Shown here: positions 49,770-58,035 of the stretch, piece after piece
Position numbering within the stretch: the first letter of the stretch is position 1
How the letters are laid out: each line of letters begins with the position of its first letter
Assembly (NCBI RefSeq): GCF_000204195.1
Contig: NZ_AFBG01000022.1
Span: 62,001 to 126,000, forward strand
Length of the DNA: 64,000 bases
Reading direction: 5' to 3'
Source: Acidovorax radicis N35
Lineage (GTDB): Bacteria; Pseudomonadota; Gammaproteobacteria; Burkholderiales; Burkholderiaceae_C
Program-made: the position numbers and the translations under genes
Notes under the pieces: generated by a model
Told to the model about the DNA's origin: nothing
What the model saw: only the letters and a program-made list of their open reading frames with translations
Databases searched by the model: none

Positions 49770-52700
49770 TTGAAAAATAAATCCGCAAAATGGCTATGGG
49801 CCATTTTATTTTCCACAACCGCTATCGGACACGCACAAGAGGCGATTCCAGACTTCTACAAAGAACCTGGCATTCAGCCCAACAGGGCATTCGTCAATCA
49901 AAGCCAAAATGAAAATATCGACCCGTTTACGGGTGCACTCCAGCGACACTACATAGACCTCAGAATTCCTGGCAACGGTGGAATGGATTTAACCATTGTC
50001 CGCTCTTACAACAGCAGCAGTGTCGATCCTGCCAACCCGACACAGCCCAGAATGAGCGCTGGCTTGGGATGGACCCTGCATTTTGGTCGCATTCTAAAGT
50101 CTCGAAACTCATACCCTTGTCTGAATCAAAATCTTGAGTCCGTTTCAGACAACCCCATCCTAGAACTTCCAGATGGCAGTCGGCAGCTGCTTACCTTCAC
50201 CGGCCAAAATTCTCCGCTGATGATTACCACGCAGCGATGGAAAGCTATGTGCAGCACCAGTGGCATAGGCTTGGTAGTTACCTCACCCGACGGGATGGTT
50301 TATGACATGACCCAAGCGTTGGGATCCGGGTCGACCGCTAATCCAATGTATGAGTGGCACACCAAAAAAATCACGGATCGCAATGGAAACTACATCAACA
50401 TTAATTATGCATCGGCATCTAGCGCAGAGATACGCAGCATTAGCACCAGTGATGGAAGATCTGCCTCATTTACATACATTGACTCAGGAAAAACAACTGC
50501 ACGGATTAGCAGCATAACCAGTGCTGGACAAACCTACGATTATTCTTACAAGCCCTCTGGTATCGCAGGAGTCTATCAACTGAGCACCGTTACCAGGCCA
50601 GACAATGCTACCTGGGAGTACGATTATTCGGAAAATAATGGTGCCTCTGCCGGGAGCTATCTCATGCGTTCCGCCACAACACCACAAGGCGGGAGCATCA
50701 CCTACACCTACGATTTCGTATTTTTTGACTCACAGTCCAATCCAGCCAGCAAATCCAATGTTGTGAGCAAGAAGTCAATGAGTACGGGAGGAATCTGGTC
50801 ATTCGACTATTCCCCCGGGGGCAATAGCTCCTTGGATACGACTCGAGTCACCTCGCCAGAAGGAACGACGACCTATAAGCACGTAGGCCCCAACTATGCT
50901 GGCGCTGGCAGCATCTGGAAGGTCGGTTTGTTGATCCAGAAACGCATTGGCGACGAACAAACTGAACAATACACCTGGAGTGGACAGAGAATTTCCACGG
51001 AAACCTATGTTCGGCCCGGAGCATTTGTGACCAGATTCGATTATCTTGAAACCAATGCACCGTTGCTCACACGCAAAACCATTACTCGCGACGGCGCAAG
51101 CTACGATACTGCCTATAGCAATTTCGATAGTTATGGAAACCCTCGCACCATCACCGAATCAGGCACAAGGGGTGGCGACAGAACAACTACCGTCAGCTAC
51201 TATACAAATACATCGAAGTGGATCATCAGGCAGCCGCAAAACGAAAGTTCCTCGGGTCACTCGATCACCCGGGATTTCGATAGCAGCGGCAACATGACCA
51301 ATGAGACAAAAAATGGTGCCTCGATCAGCCGAACCTACGATAGCGCCGGCAATGTAAGCAGCGCCACCTTCCCAAGGTCGCTAACGCATAGTTATTCCAA
51401 CTACAGCCGTGGTGTTGCACAAAACGAAAGCCAGCCTGAAGGAATTTCCATAACACGAGAAGTGAGCAACGCTGGCAATGTAACCTCCGAAACCATTGGA
51501 GGTGAAACAACTCGCTATGGATATGACTCCATGAACAGGATCACCTCTGTGGACTACCCAGAGGGCAATAACGTCAACATCAGCTACACCAGCCGAAGCC
51601 GCACCGCAACGCGTGGATCACTGACAGAAACGATCAACTACAACTCCTTCGGAAGAGTATTCTCAGTCACCCGAGGGGGTATCAGTACCTCATACTCCAC
51701 AGATGCACTGGGGCGCACTACATTCATATCCAACCCCGGCAGCAGCTCGGGCACATCGTACTCCTACGATATTCTGGATCGCGTCGCTCAAATCCGGAAT
51801 CCAGATGGAACATCCAAATTCATCAACTATGGATCTTCCTCCAAATCGGTCAGAGATGAAAATGGCAATACCACCATTAATTACTATCGCGCATATGGCG
51901 ACCCTGACAAAAAATTCCTGATGGCCATCACTACGCCTGATTCCAGCGCGAGCATGGACTACGACCGCAACAGCAAGGACCTTATTACGTCTGCCAAGCA
52001 AGCTGGGATAACAAGGCACTATTCTTATAACAGCAGTGGATATATGATTTCCGCAACCCATCCAGAAACGGGCACGACATCCTACGGCCGGGATGCAGCG
52101 GGCAATATGACATCCAAGAATGTGGGATCTTCAGGCACCACCACGTACAGTTACGACAGCCAGAATCGGCTGAGAACCATCAATTACACAGGCGCCACGC
52201 CTTCTGTTACCCACACTTATGATGACAGGCACCGTTTACTGCGAACATTCTCGACAGATGCTACCCGCAGCTTTTCCTATGATGGAAACGGAAACCTCCA
52301 GTCTGAAACATTGAATGCCAATGGAATGACCTGGACGGCCAGGTATGGATACAACGAAAATGACCACCTGACTTCCATTACCTACCCTTTCTCCGGTGAA
52401 ATTGTGCGCTACGGCGTGGATGCGCTCGGGCGCCCTACTTCCGTCTCCGGGTATATCACCAGTGTCAGTTATTGGCCATCAGGGCAGGTCAACAGGATTA
52501 CGTATGCGAATGGCGTCTCCTCAGAGTACAGCCAAAATTCTCGCCTGTGGCCCAGTTCATTTTCTACAGTTCGGTCATCAACCCCCTACAGCCGGTCCTC
52601 ACTGTCCTACGACGGCGTTGGCAATCTGACCGGCATTTCAGACAGCATCGACAATGCTTATGACCGCACCTTTGGATATGACAACCTGGATCGCCTGACC

Positions 52701-53144
52701 AGCCTGAGAACACCGCAAGGTTCCGGAAGTATTTCCTACGATGGCGCTGGCAATATCACGTCGCAGACTATTCCAGGATTACGACTTTCCTACCACTACG
52801 ACAGCAGCAATCTGCTCAGTAGCATGACGGCAACGCCAGGCAACACCGCAAATCACTCATACGACGCCATGGGCAACATCATCGTGCGCGGCCCCCGAAC
52901 ATTTGAGTACGACAGCGTTCCCAATCTCAAGTGCATCAACTGCTCCACCGCCGCAACCCGCGTGCAATACGCCTACGACGGTGACCAAAAGCGCACCCAG
53001 GTCATCCAGGGAGGCATCACTACGCATGAGTTCCATGGTGCCCACGGCAACCTGCTGGCCGACTACTCCCCCAGCTCCCGCAGGCTGGTTCAGTACATCT
53101 ACCTGAACGGCAAGCGGATCGCCCAGAAGGAGTCCGCACAATGA
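49770..53144 (+). CDS. Sec-exported RHS-repeat cage protein lacking its own tip
   Basis: 1124 aa. The start is a TTG four bases after GGGAGGA; it gives an N-terminal signal peptide (KWLWAILFSTTAIGHAQ). Residues 40-75 are the opening segment typical of exported RHS proteins (NIDPFTGALQRHYIDLRIPG). The rest is a run of YD repeats (for example YDSMNRITSVDYP, YDILDRVAQIRNP, YDGNGNLQSETL). It stops after YIYLNGKRIAQKESAQ, just where an ordinary RHS protein would continue into the HNDxLGSP strand and the DPxG core. That missing part is encoded by the next ORF, which overlaps by ATGA. Up to about 52855 the DNA is low in GC; the last 290 bases are GC-rich and recur at 55261, 56932 and 58500. Cage function follows from RHS/TcC structures; the split is seen directly. 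Confidence 0.88.
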   Translation: MKNKSAKWLWAILFSTTAIGHAQEAIPDFYKEPGIQPNRAFVNQSQNENIDPFTGALQRHYIDLRIPGNGGMDLTIVRSYNSSSVDPANPTQPRMSAGLGWTLHFGRILKSRNSYPCLNQNLESVSDNPILELPDGSRQLLTFTGQNSPLMITTQRWKAMCSTSGIGLVVTSPDGMVYDMTQALGSGSTANPMYEWHTKKITDRNGNYININYASASSAEIRSISTSDGRSASFTYIDSGKTTARISSITSAGQTYDYSYKPSGIAGVYQLSTVTRPDNATWEYDYSENNGASAGSYLMRSATTPQGGSITYTYDFVFFDSQSNPASKSNVVSKKSMSTGGIWSFDYSPGGNSSLDTTRVTSPEGTTTYKHVGPNYAGAGSIWKVGLLIQKRIGDEQTEQYTWSGQRISTETYVRPGAFVTRFDYLETNAPLLTRKTITRDGASYDTAYSNFDSYGNPRTITESGTRGGDRTTTVSYYTNTSKWIIRQPQNESSSGHSITRDFDSSGNMTNETKNGASISRTYDSAGNVSSATFPRSLTHSYSNYSRGVAQNESQPEGISITREVSNAGNVTSETIGGETTRYGYDSMNRITSVDYPEGNNVNISYTSRSRTATRGSLTETINYNSFGRVFSVTRGGISTSYSTDALGRTTFISNPGSSSGTSYSYDILDRVAQIRNPDGTSKFINYGSSSKSVRDENGNTTINYYRAYGDPDKKFLMAITTPDSSASMDYDRNSKDLITSAKQAGITRHYSYNSSGYMISATHPETGTTSYGRDAAGNMTSKNVGSSGTTTYSYDSQNRLRTINYTGATPSVTHTYDDRHRLLRTFSTDATRSFSYDGNGNLQSETLNANGMTWTARYGYNENDHLTSITYPFSGEIVRYGVDALGRPTSVSGYITSVSYWPSGQVNRITYANGVSSEYSQNSRLWPSSFSTVRSSTPYSRSSLSYDGVGNLTGISDSIDNAYDRTFGYDNLDRLTSLRTPQGSGSISYDGAGNITSQTIPGLRLSYHYDSSNLLSSMTATPGNTANHSYDAMGNIIVRGPRTFEYDSVPNLKCINCSTAATRVQYAYDGDQKRTQVIQGGITTHEFHGAHGNLLADYSPSSRRLVQYIYLNGKRIAQKESAQ
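53125..53143 (+). promoter_or_regulatory. Internal Shine-Dalgarno and start of the RHS tip ORF
   Basis: AGAAGGAG (53125-53132) stands eight bases before the ATG at 53141, within the last codons of the cage gene. The identical arrangement is kept at 55528-55546 and 57101-57119. In the fourth copy (about 58766-58790) it has become AGAAAGAG and the ATG is lost. This decides that the tip is started independently rather than by frameshifting. Confidence 0.85.
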
Positions 53145-54064
53145 TCTCGATCTCCACGCTCCACTCCTTCTGGTTGCGCCTTCTGGCACGCCTTGCTCTG
53201 CTGCTGGCCTTCGGCGCCTTTGCAGCCAGCGCTGGCGCCCAGACCACCGTCACGTTCTTTCACAACGACATTCTGGGCAGCCCCGCCATCGCCACCGATG
53301 CCGATGGCGCCGTGGTCTGGAAGGAGAACTACCTGCCCTACGGGCATCGCCTGCAAGCGCCCGCCGCCGGTGCCAACAACAAGCTGTGGTTTGCGGGCAA
53401 GCCGTACGACCAGACGAACTGGATTACCTACATGGGGGCGCGCTACTACATCCCTCTGATAGGGCGTTTTACGGGCGTTGATCCGGTTGACTTCAAAGAA
53501 GAAAACACTCACTCGTTCAACCGGTACGCCTACGCCAATAACAACCCCTACAAATACGTGGACCCGGATGGGCGGCAGGCCGAAGTGAACGTGTTTCCAA
53601 ACTTCGACCCGATGGGGTACCTAAAGGGTCTTGCAGTCGAATCGATAAAATTTACGGCGATGGCTGCAGGCGGGGCAGGCGGTGCGGCGGAAAAAGTAGT
53701 TGCCGGATCAGTTGCGGCGAAGGGAATAGCCGCCGATGCTCAGTTTGCACAGAAAACCTATGGCGCGATGTTCAGCAAGGACGGTATTTTTGCAGGCAAG
53801 AGTGTTGATGAAGTGGCTGCTGCACTCCGCTCTGGTGCCATGAAGCCATCTGAAGTTCCGATCGACTACATCGTTCGAGATAGCAAGACCATCATCTTGA
53901 ATACACGTTCTTCGCAGGCGCTTGATTCGGCAGGGGTCGCAAGGTCAGAGTGGAATACGGTTAATCGAACTGGCAGCGGAGAATTTGAGAAGAGGCTCAC
54001 TGATCAACTATCGCACAACCCTGGCGGCCCATTTGACACGGTTCGTCGTTCCGGAGGGCAATGA
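53141..54064 (+). CDS. RHS tip unit 1: signal peptide, terminal RHS core and toxin domain
   Basis: 307 aa. An own signal peptide (about 1-34: LARLALLLAFGAFAASAGAQ) leads into the final RHS strand (TFFHNDILGSPAIATD), the GARYYIPLIGRF segment and the core end NRYAYANNNPYKYVDPDGR (about 127-145). These are the parts missing from the cage protein and contain the DP...DPxG motif of the RHS autoprotease. After DPDGR the sequence is unique to this unit: a hydrophobic Gly/Ala stretch (about 160-195) and a C-terminal domain with IDYIVRDSKTIILNTRSSQAL and an Arg/Gly-rich end. I recall similar ends on other contact-dependent toxins but cannot name the activity. The downstream gene overlaps by ATGA, as expected for a toxin-immunity pair. 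Confidence 0.85.
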   Translation: MISISTLHSFWLRLLARLALLLAFGAFAASAGAQTTVTFFHNDILGSPAIATDADGAVVWKENYLPYGHRLQAPAAGANNKLWFAGKPYDQTNWITYMGARYYIPLIGRFTGVDPVDFKEENTHSFNRYAYANNNPYKYVDPDGRQAEVNVFPNFDPMGYLKGLAVESIKFTAMAAGGAGGAAEKVVAGSVAAKGIAADAQFAQKTYGAMFSKDGIFAGKSVDEVAAALRSGAMKPSEVPIDYIVRDSKTIILNTRSSQALDSAGVARSEWNTVNRTGSGEFEKRLTDQLSHNPGGPFDTVRRSGGQ

Positions 54065-54465
54065 TGGAAAAGCTACCGATCTTCTCACTCCCGTGCCCTT
54101 CTACTGCGGCGGTTCGTGAGCCGAAAATTATCGATGAAGACAGAGGGCTTTTGCTCTCGATGGTTTTCGATGACGATGGACACGAGCGCCAGATGGACGT
54201 GCTATTCGTCAAGCCACGGGCCTTCCGCAAACGCGCGGAGATTTATTGCACCCTTTGGCATCTCACTGATACTTACGACACGGTCTGCGAGGTCACGGAG
54301 TCCGATTGGGTGGCGGAATTACGAAACGATGCAGTGCCTGAATGGCGAGACAGATGGGTCATGCGCCACTTTGTGATCTATGTCGATAGCTTTGGCTGCT
54401 TTGAGGTCATCGCGGAATCCGCCGTGCTAAATGACGAGTGTGCCAAGAATTCGGGCGGCACCTGA
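54061..54465 (+). CDS. Putative immunity protein for tip 1
   Basis: 134 aa, acidic (VFDDDGHERQ, DEDRG), no signal peptide. It overlaps the tip 1 stop by four bases (ATGATG; either ATG may be used). I recognise no domain. Position and coupling directly after a toxin-like C-terminus are the grounds for the immunity call. Its last 88 bases overlap the convergent KptA-like gene. Confidence 0.7.
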   Translation: MMEKLPIFSLPCPSTAAVREPKIIDEDRGLLLSMVFDDDGHERQMDVLFVKPRAFRKRAEIYCTLWHLTDTYDTVCEVTESDWVAELRNDAVPEWRDRWVMRHFVIYVDSFGCFEVIAESAVLNDECAKNSGGT

Positions 54466-55007
54466 TCAGTCAGCCATACGCCGTTATCTGCCAAGAAGAA
54501 AGCGAAACCCCTTACATGCATGCAAAGGGCTTCGACCTTAAAGACAATTGGCTTGCCGTGACGCTGTCCAATGCGATGGGCAACTGCTTCGTCTGCGGAC
54601 AGGTGAACCTGCTGTCGAGCCTGCGGCTTTAGCCCGATAGATAGGATCGATTCGGCGAATCGCGTTGCGGTCCCGTGGTATAGGAGGCTCGGCGGCTCCT
54701 TGGGTGACAACCCTAGTTCTACGACCACCGAATGCCCTTGTGCCGCTCGGATGCGTTGCCCGTCTTTAGAAAGGGAAAATCTTTTCTTCTCACTGGTCTT
54801 GACGACACACAGCAAATCCTCCTGTGTGAACTGGGTACCGGCGGTGCGGCTCTGGACGATCAACTCATCGATTAAAGCCCAGCCCTGGGGGTCTAGAGCC
54901 AACCCGATGGCATCAGGTTTATGCCTAAGGACAAGGCTTAGAAACTTGCTGAGCTGTACAGAGCTGGGGGGGGTCATCTTTATTGGGTCACTTTTGGCAT
55001 CGTACAT
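54378..55007 (-). CDS. kptA: RNA 2'-phosphotransferase, Tpt1/KptA family
   Basis: 209 aa. Family motifs in order: LSKFLSLVLRHKPDAIGL (RxH-type catalytic Arg/His), LLCVVKTSEKKRF, IRAAQGHSV, LYHGTATR, VHLSADEAVA and GVWLTDQVPPEFL. These enzymes move an internal RNA 2'-phosphate to NAD+ and are ADP-ribosyltransferase relatives. A family-length protein ends near PPEFL; the further 21 residues run into the immunity gene of unit 1, so the original end may have been lost by rearrangement. It is antisense inside the RHS island, between units 1 and 2. The ATG at 55007 has GAGGA placed unusually close; the ATG ten codons later is an alternative. Confidence 0.88.
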   Translation of the reverse strand: MYDAKSDPIKMTPPSSVQLSKFLSLVLRHKPDAIGLALDPQGWALIDELIVQSRTAGTQFTQEDLLCVVKTSEKKRFSLSKDGQRIRAAQGHSVVVELGLSPKEPPSLLYHGTATRFAESILSIGLKPQARQQVHLSADEAVAHRIGQRHGKPIVFKVEALCMHVRGFAFFLADNGVWLTDQVPPEFLAHSSFSTADSAMTSKQPKLST

Positions 55008-55150
55008 TCCTCACTGGCGAGCACATCGACGACATTTGCGATGCGAATTAATGCTGACTGGGGAAAATTTCCCACAGTATCGATCTGTTGCAGCGAGAAG
55101 CTATTGTCTATGCAAACCAATATACCTGAACCGCTTCCGCCCACTCAAAG

Positions 55151-55547
55151 GGCATCACAACGCATGAGTTCCATGGCGCCCACGGCAACCTGCTACCACT
55201 ACGACAGCAGCAATCTGCTCAGTAGCATGACGGCAACGCCAGGCAACACCGCAAATCACTCATACGACGCCATGGGCAACATCATCGTGCGCGGCCCCCG
55301 AACATTTGAGTACGACAGCGTTCCCAATCTCAAGTGCATCAACTGCTCCACCGCCGCCACCCGGGTGCAGTACGCCTACGACGGTGGCCAAAAGCGCACC
55401 CAGGTCATCCAGGGAGGCATCACAACGCATGAGTTCCACGGCGCCCACGGCAACCTGCTGGCCGACTACTCCCCCAGCTCCCGCAGGCTGGTTCAGTACA
55501 TCTACCTGAACGGCAAGCGCATCGCCCAGAAGGAGTCCGCACAATGA
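55151..55547 (+). pseudogene. Duplicated end of the RHS cage gene before unit 2
   Basis: 55194-55547 repeats 52791-53144 nearly base for base (HYDSSNLLSSMTAT to KESAQ). Just before it, 55151-55194 is a 44-base piece from further downstream in the same gene (53013-53056; THEFHGAHGNL), so distal core is joined to proximal core in the order expected at a tandem-duplication junction. Sequence left of 55151 is unrelated. The frame happens to be open from an ATG at 55041 (168 aa), but the first 50 codons look random, so I treat it as a remnant. It carries the intact Shine-Dalgarno of tip 2. Confidence 0.8.
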
Positions 55548-56437
55548 TCTCGATCTCCACGCTCCACTCCTTCTGGTTGCGTCTTCTGGCACGCCTTGCT
55601 CTGCTGCTGGCCTTCGGCGCCTTTGCAGCCAGCGCTGGCGCCCAGACCACCATCACGTTCTTTCACAACGACATTCTGGGCAGCCCCGCCATCGCCACCG
55701 ATGCCGATGGCGCCGTGGTCTGGAAGGAAAACTATCTGCCCTATGGGCACCGGCTGCAAGCGCCCGCCGCCGGTGCCAACAACAAGCTGTGGTTTGCGGG
55801 CAAGCCGTACGACCAGACGAACTGGATTACCTATATGGGGGCGCGCTACTACATCCCCCTGATCGGGCGTTTTACCAGCGTTGATCCCCAAGGCATCGTC
55901 CCGGAAAACCCGCACAGCTTCAACCGGTATGCGTATGCCAACAACAACCCCTACAAATATGTGGACCCGGATGGGAGGTCTGCAACTTGGGCTCTGAAAG
56001 TCTTGGTGACTGCAGCAGTACTTGTTGGAGCGGCGAACCACCTGACACCGGAGCAGCGAGCGCGGATGGAACAGGCTGGGGCTTTGCTTCAGCAGCGCAC
56101 GAGTGAATTGCTGGATCGGGCTTCTGGGTTGGTTTTTAATGAGGGGGCAGATACGTCCAAAGGGCAGGTAGATACGGCGGTAAATGGCTTGACAGAAGGA
56201 TTGAAAAACGAAACGGACGCCAAAGGGCGGCCAACGAAAGGGCAGTATGTCAAGCCCGGGGGCGATGCACAAAAGGACCTAGATTCGCTGCCGGGAACTG
56301 CAGGTGACAATGGTCAGAAAATTTTGCCCGATGGCAGCGTTGCAGGTATACATACCTCGACTACAACGGGCCTGGACACACTACACGTTCACCGACCCTC
56401 AGGGAGTCGGGACATAAAAATTCGCTATCCACAATGA
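55544..56437 (+). CDS. RHS tip unit 2: signal peptide, terminal RHS core and toxin domain
   Basis: 297 aa. Residues 1-145 are almost identical to tip 1 (same signal peptide and core end VDPDGR). It then shares a second linker only with tip 3: a hydrophobic segment (ALKVLVTAAVLVGAANHL) and a helical LTPEQRARMEQAGALLQQ part up to NEG near 200. From there it is unique: GRPTKGQYVKPGGDAQKDL, then GQKILPDGSVAGIHTS and a short LHVHRPSGS / IKIRYPQ end. The compact H/R/K-rich end resembles nuclease-type tips in general; I do not assign a family. The downstream gene overlaps by ATGA. Confidence 0.83.
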   Translation: MISISTLHSFWLRLLARLALLLAFGAFAASAGAQTTITFFHNDILGSPAIATDADGAVVWKENYLPYGHRLQAPAAGANNKLWFAGKPYDQTNWITYMGARYYIPLIGRFTSVDPQGIVPENPHSFNRYAYANNNPYKYVDPDGRSATWALKVLVTAAVLVGAANHLTPEQRARMEQAGALLQQRTSELLDRASGLVFNEGADTSKGQVDTAVNGLTEGLKNETDAKGRPTKGQYVKPGGDAQKDLDSLPGTAGDNGQKILPDGSVAGIHTSTTTGLDTLHVHRPSGSRDIKIRYPQ

Positions 56438-56850
56438 AATATATTCATGAACTTGAGGCCTGGTCACTTCCAGGCCTGCTATTGCATCCAGAATACAGCA
56501 AAACCACTCTCCAAGAGGAAATGTGGAGAGAAGGAGTGCCTAAAAATGTTTTCCTTGGCATAAGTGCAATCCCAGACAAAATTGATTGCGAAAACTTGAA
56601 ATTTTTAATTCATTCCGGCGAATTGAAGGAAAATGAATTTATGGAATTTTGTGTTATTCATAAATTACCAGAGACCTCGGAATCCGAGGAATCCTCGGCA
56701 AAATTTCTTGAATACAAAAAAGGAAGATGTCTCGCCTGGATACACCTCCCCACAGATTCCGGCGCAGATGTTTTATCAAAAATTAAGAAAATACTCCAAA
56801 TACACGGCCATATCATTATTGATCCACGAAACATGAGTTTATTGATTTAG
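56434..56850 (+). CDS. Putative immunity protein for tip 2
   Basis: 138 aa, AT-rich in codon use compared with the tip, cytosolic. Features are SLPGLLLHPEYSKTTL, VPKNVFLGISAIPDKIDC and an Ile/Lys-rich C-terminus. No recognised domain. The start overlaps the tip 2 stop (ATGA). The composition break between tip and this gene fits arrival of toxin end plus immunity as one block. Confidence 0.7.
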   Translation: MKYIHELEAWSLPGLLLHPEYSKTTLQEEMWREGVPKNVFLGISAIPDKIDCENLKFLIHSGELKENEFMEFCVIHKLPETSESEESSAKFLEYKKGRCLAWIHLPTDSGADVLSKIKKILQIHGHIIIDPRNMSLLI

Positions 56851-56931
56851 CAACTTATTCCAGACAGCGCAGATAGAAACTACCGGCAGAACACCCCTCA
56901 GGCAAAGCTGCGGCATTAGTAATTAACTGTT

Positions 56932-57120
56932 CAATGCGCGCAATACGTCTACGACGATGACCAGAAGCGCACTCAGGTTATCCAAGGAGGCATCACTACG
57001 CATGAGTTCCATGGTGCCCACGGCAACCTGCTGGCCGACTACTCCCCCAGCTCCCGCAGGCTGGTTCAGTACATCTACCTGAACGGCAAGCGCATCGCCC
57101 AGAAGGAGTCCGCACAATGA
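56932..57120 (+). pseudogene. Short remnant of the RHS cage end before unit 3
   Basis: Matches 52953-53144 at the protein level (from QYVYDDDQKR to KESAQ). A stop lies just upstream in the frame and there is no start codon, so it cannot be made on its own. The Shine-Dalgarno for tip 3 inside it is intact. The bases between the tip 2 immunity gene and 56932 show nothing recognisable. Confidence 0.8.
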
Positions 57121-58025
57121 TCTCGATCTCCACGCTCCACTCCTTCTGGCTACGCCTTCTGGCACGCCTTGCTCTGCTGCTGGCCTTCGGCGCCTTTGCA
57201 GCCAGCGCTGGCGCCCAGACCACCATCACGTTCTTTCACAACGACATTCTGGGCAGCCCCGCCATCGCCACCGATGCCGATGGCGCCGTGGTCTGGAAGG
57301 AAAACTATCTGCCCTATGGGCACCGGCTGCAAGCGCCCGCCGCCGGTGCCAACAACAAGCTGTGGTTTGCGGGCAAGCCGTACGACCAGACGAACTGGAT
57401 TACCTACATGGGGGCGCGCTACTACATCCCTCTGATAGGGCGTTTTACGGGGATTGATCCCCAGGGAATCGTCCCGGAAAACCCGCACAGCTTCAACCGC
57501 TATGCGTATGCCAACAACAACCCCTACAGGTATGTGGACCCGGATGGGAGGTCTGCAACTTTGGCTCTGAAAGTCTTGGTGACTGCAGCAGTACTTGTTG
57601 GAGCGGCGAACCACCTGACACCGGAGCAGCGAGCGCGGATGGAACAGGCTGGGGCTTTGCTTCAGCAGCGCACGAGTGAATTGCTGGATCGGGCTTCTGG
57701 GTTGGTTTTTAATGAGGGGGGAGGTGCCGCGTCGATCCCGCCGGATCCTGCGTCGGGAAGCGAACCTGACAGGGGAGGACTAACCAAGGCTGGACGAGCG
57801 CAACAAAAGCACGGGGATCGAGTAGGTAGCGCCTTCGATCCGGTGAAAGGCACTCCAGAGGATAAAAATACTCAAGGTCAACGAACGTTGGACGGCATTG
57901 TGAATTCCCCGGAGCGCGTTGACGGACCAAACCGTCATGGAGGCGTTGACGTTCGCGAAAGCCCTGGTGGGCGTGGCGCTCGGTTTGGGCCGGATGGGAA
58001 ATTCACAGGGTTCCTTGAACCATAA
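57117..58025 (+). CDS. RHS tip unit 3: signal peptide, terminal RHS core and toxin domain
   Basis: 302 aa. Residues 1-200 are nearly identical to tip 2, including the signal peptide, core end and hydrophobic linker. The unique end (about 200-302) has GGLTKAGRAQQKHGDRVGSAF, NTQGQRTLDGIVNSP, HGGVDVRE and GRGARFGPDG-F-GFLEP. I recall this ending on many RHS and CDI proteins, most likely an RNase-type domain, but a profile search is needed. Unlike units 1 and 2 the stop (TAA) does not overlap the next gene; a ten-base gap follows. Confidence 0.83.
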   Translation: MISISTLHSFWLRLLARLALLLAFGAFAASAGAQTTITFFHNDILGSPAIATDADGAVVWKENYLPYGHRLQAPAAGANNKLWFAGKPYDQTNWITYMGARYYIPLIGRFTGIDPQGIVPENPHSFNRYAYANNNPYRYVDPDGRSATLALKVLVTAAVLVGAANHLTPEQRARMEQAGALLQQRTSELLDRASGLVFNEGGGAASIPPDPASGSEPDRGGLTKAGRAQQKHGDRVGSAFDPVKGTPEDKNTQGQRTLDGIVNSPERVDGPNRHGGVDVRESPGGRGARFGPDGKFTGFLEP

Positions 58026-58035
58026 GAGGCAGCAT

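Noticed and set aside
53138..53147. Cage-tip break as a frameshift or sequencing error
   Set aside because: The same ATGA overlap, ribosome site and signal peptide occur in three units, which a random error would not reproduce.
55041..55193. N-terminal 50 codons before the duplicated cage end as a real gene start
   Set aside because: Residues are unlike any RHS start, part of them is an out-of-frame reading of cage DNA, and no ribosome site precedes the ATG.
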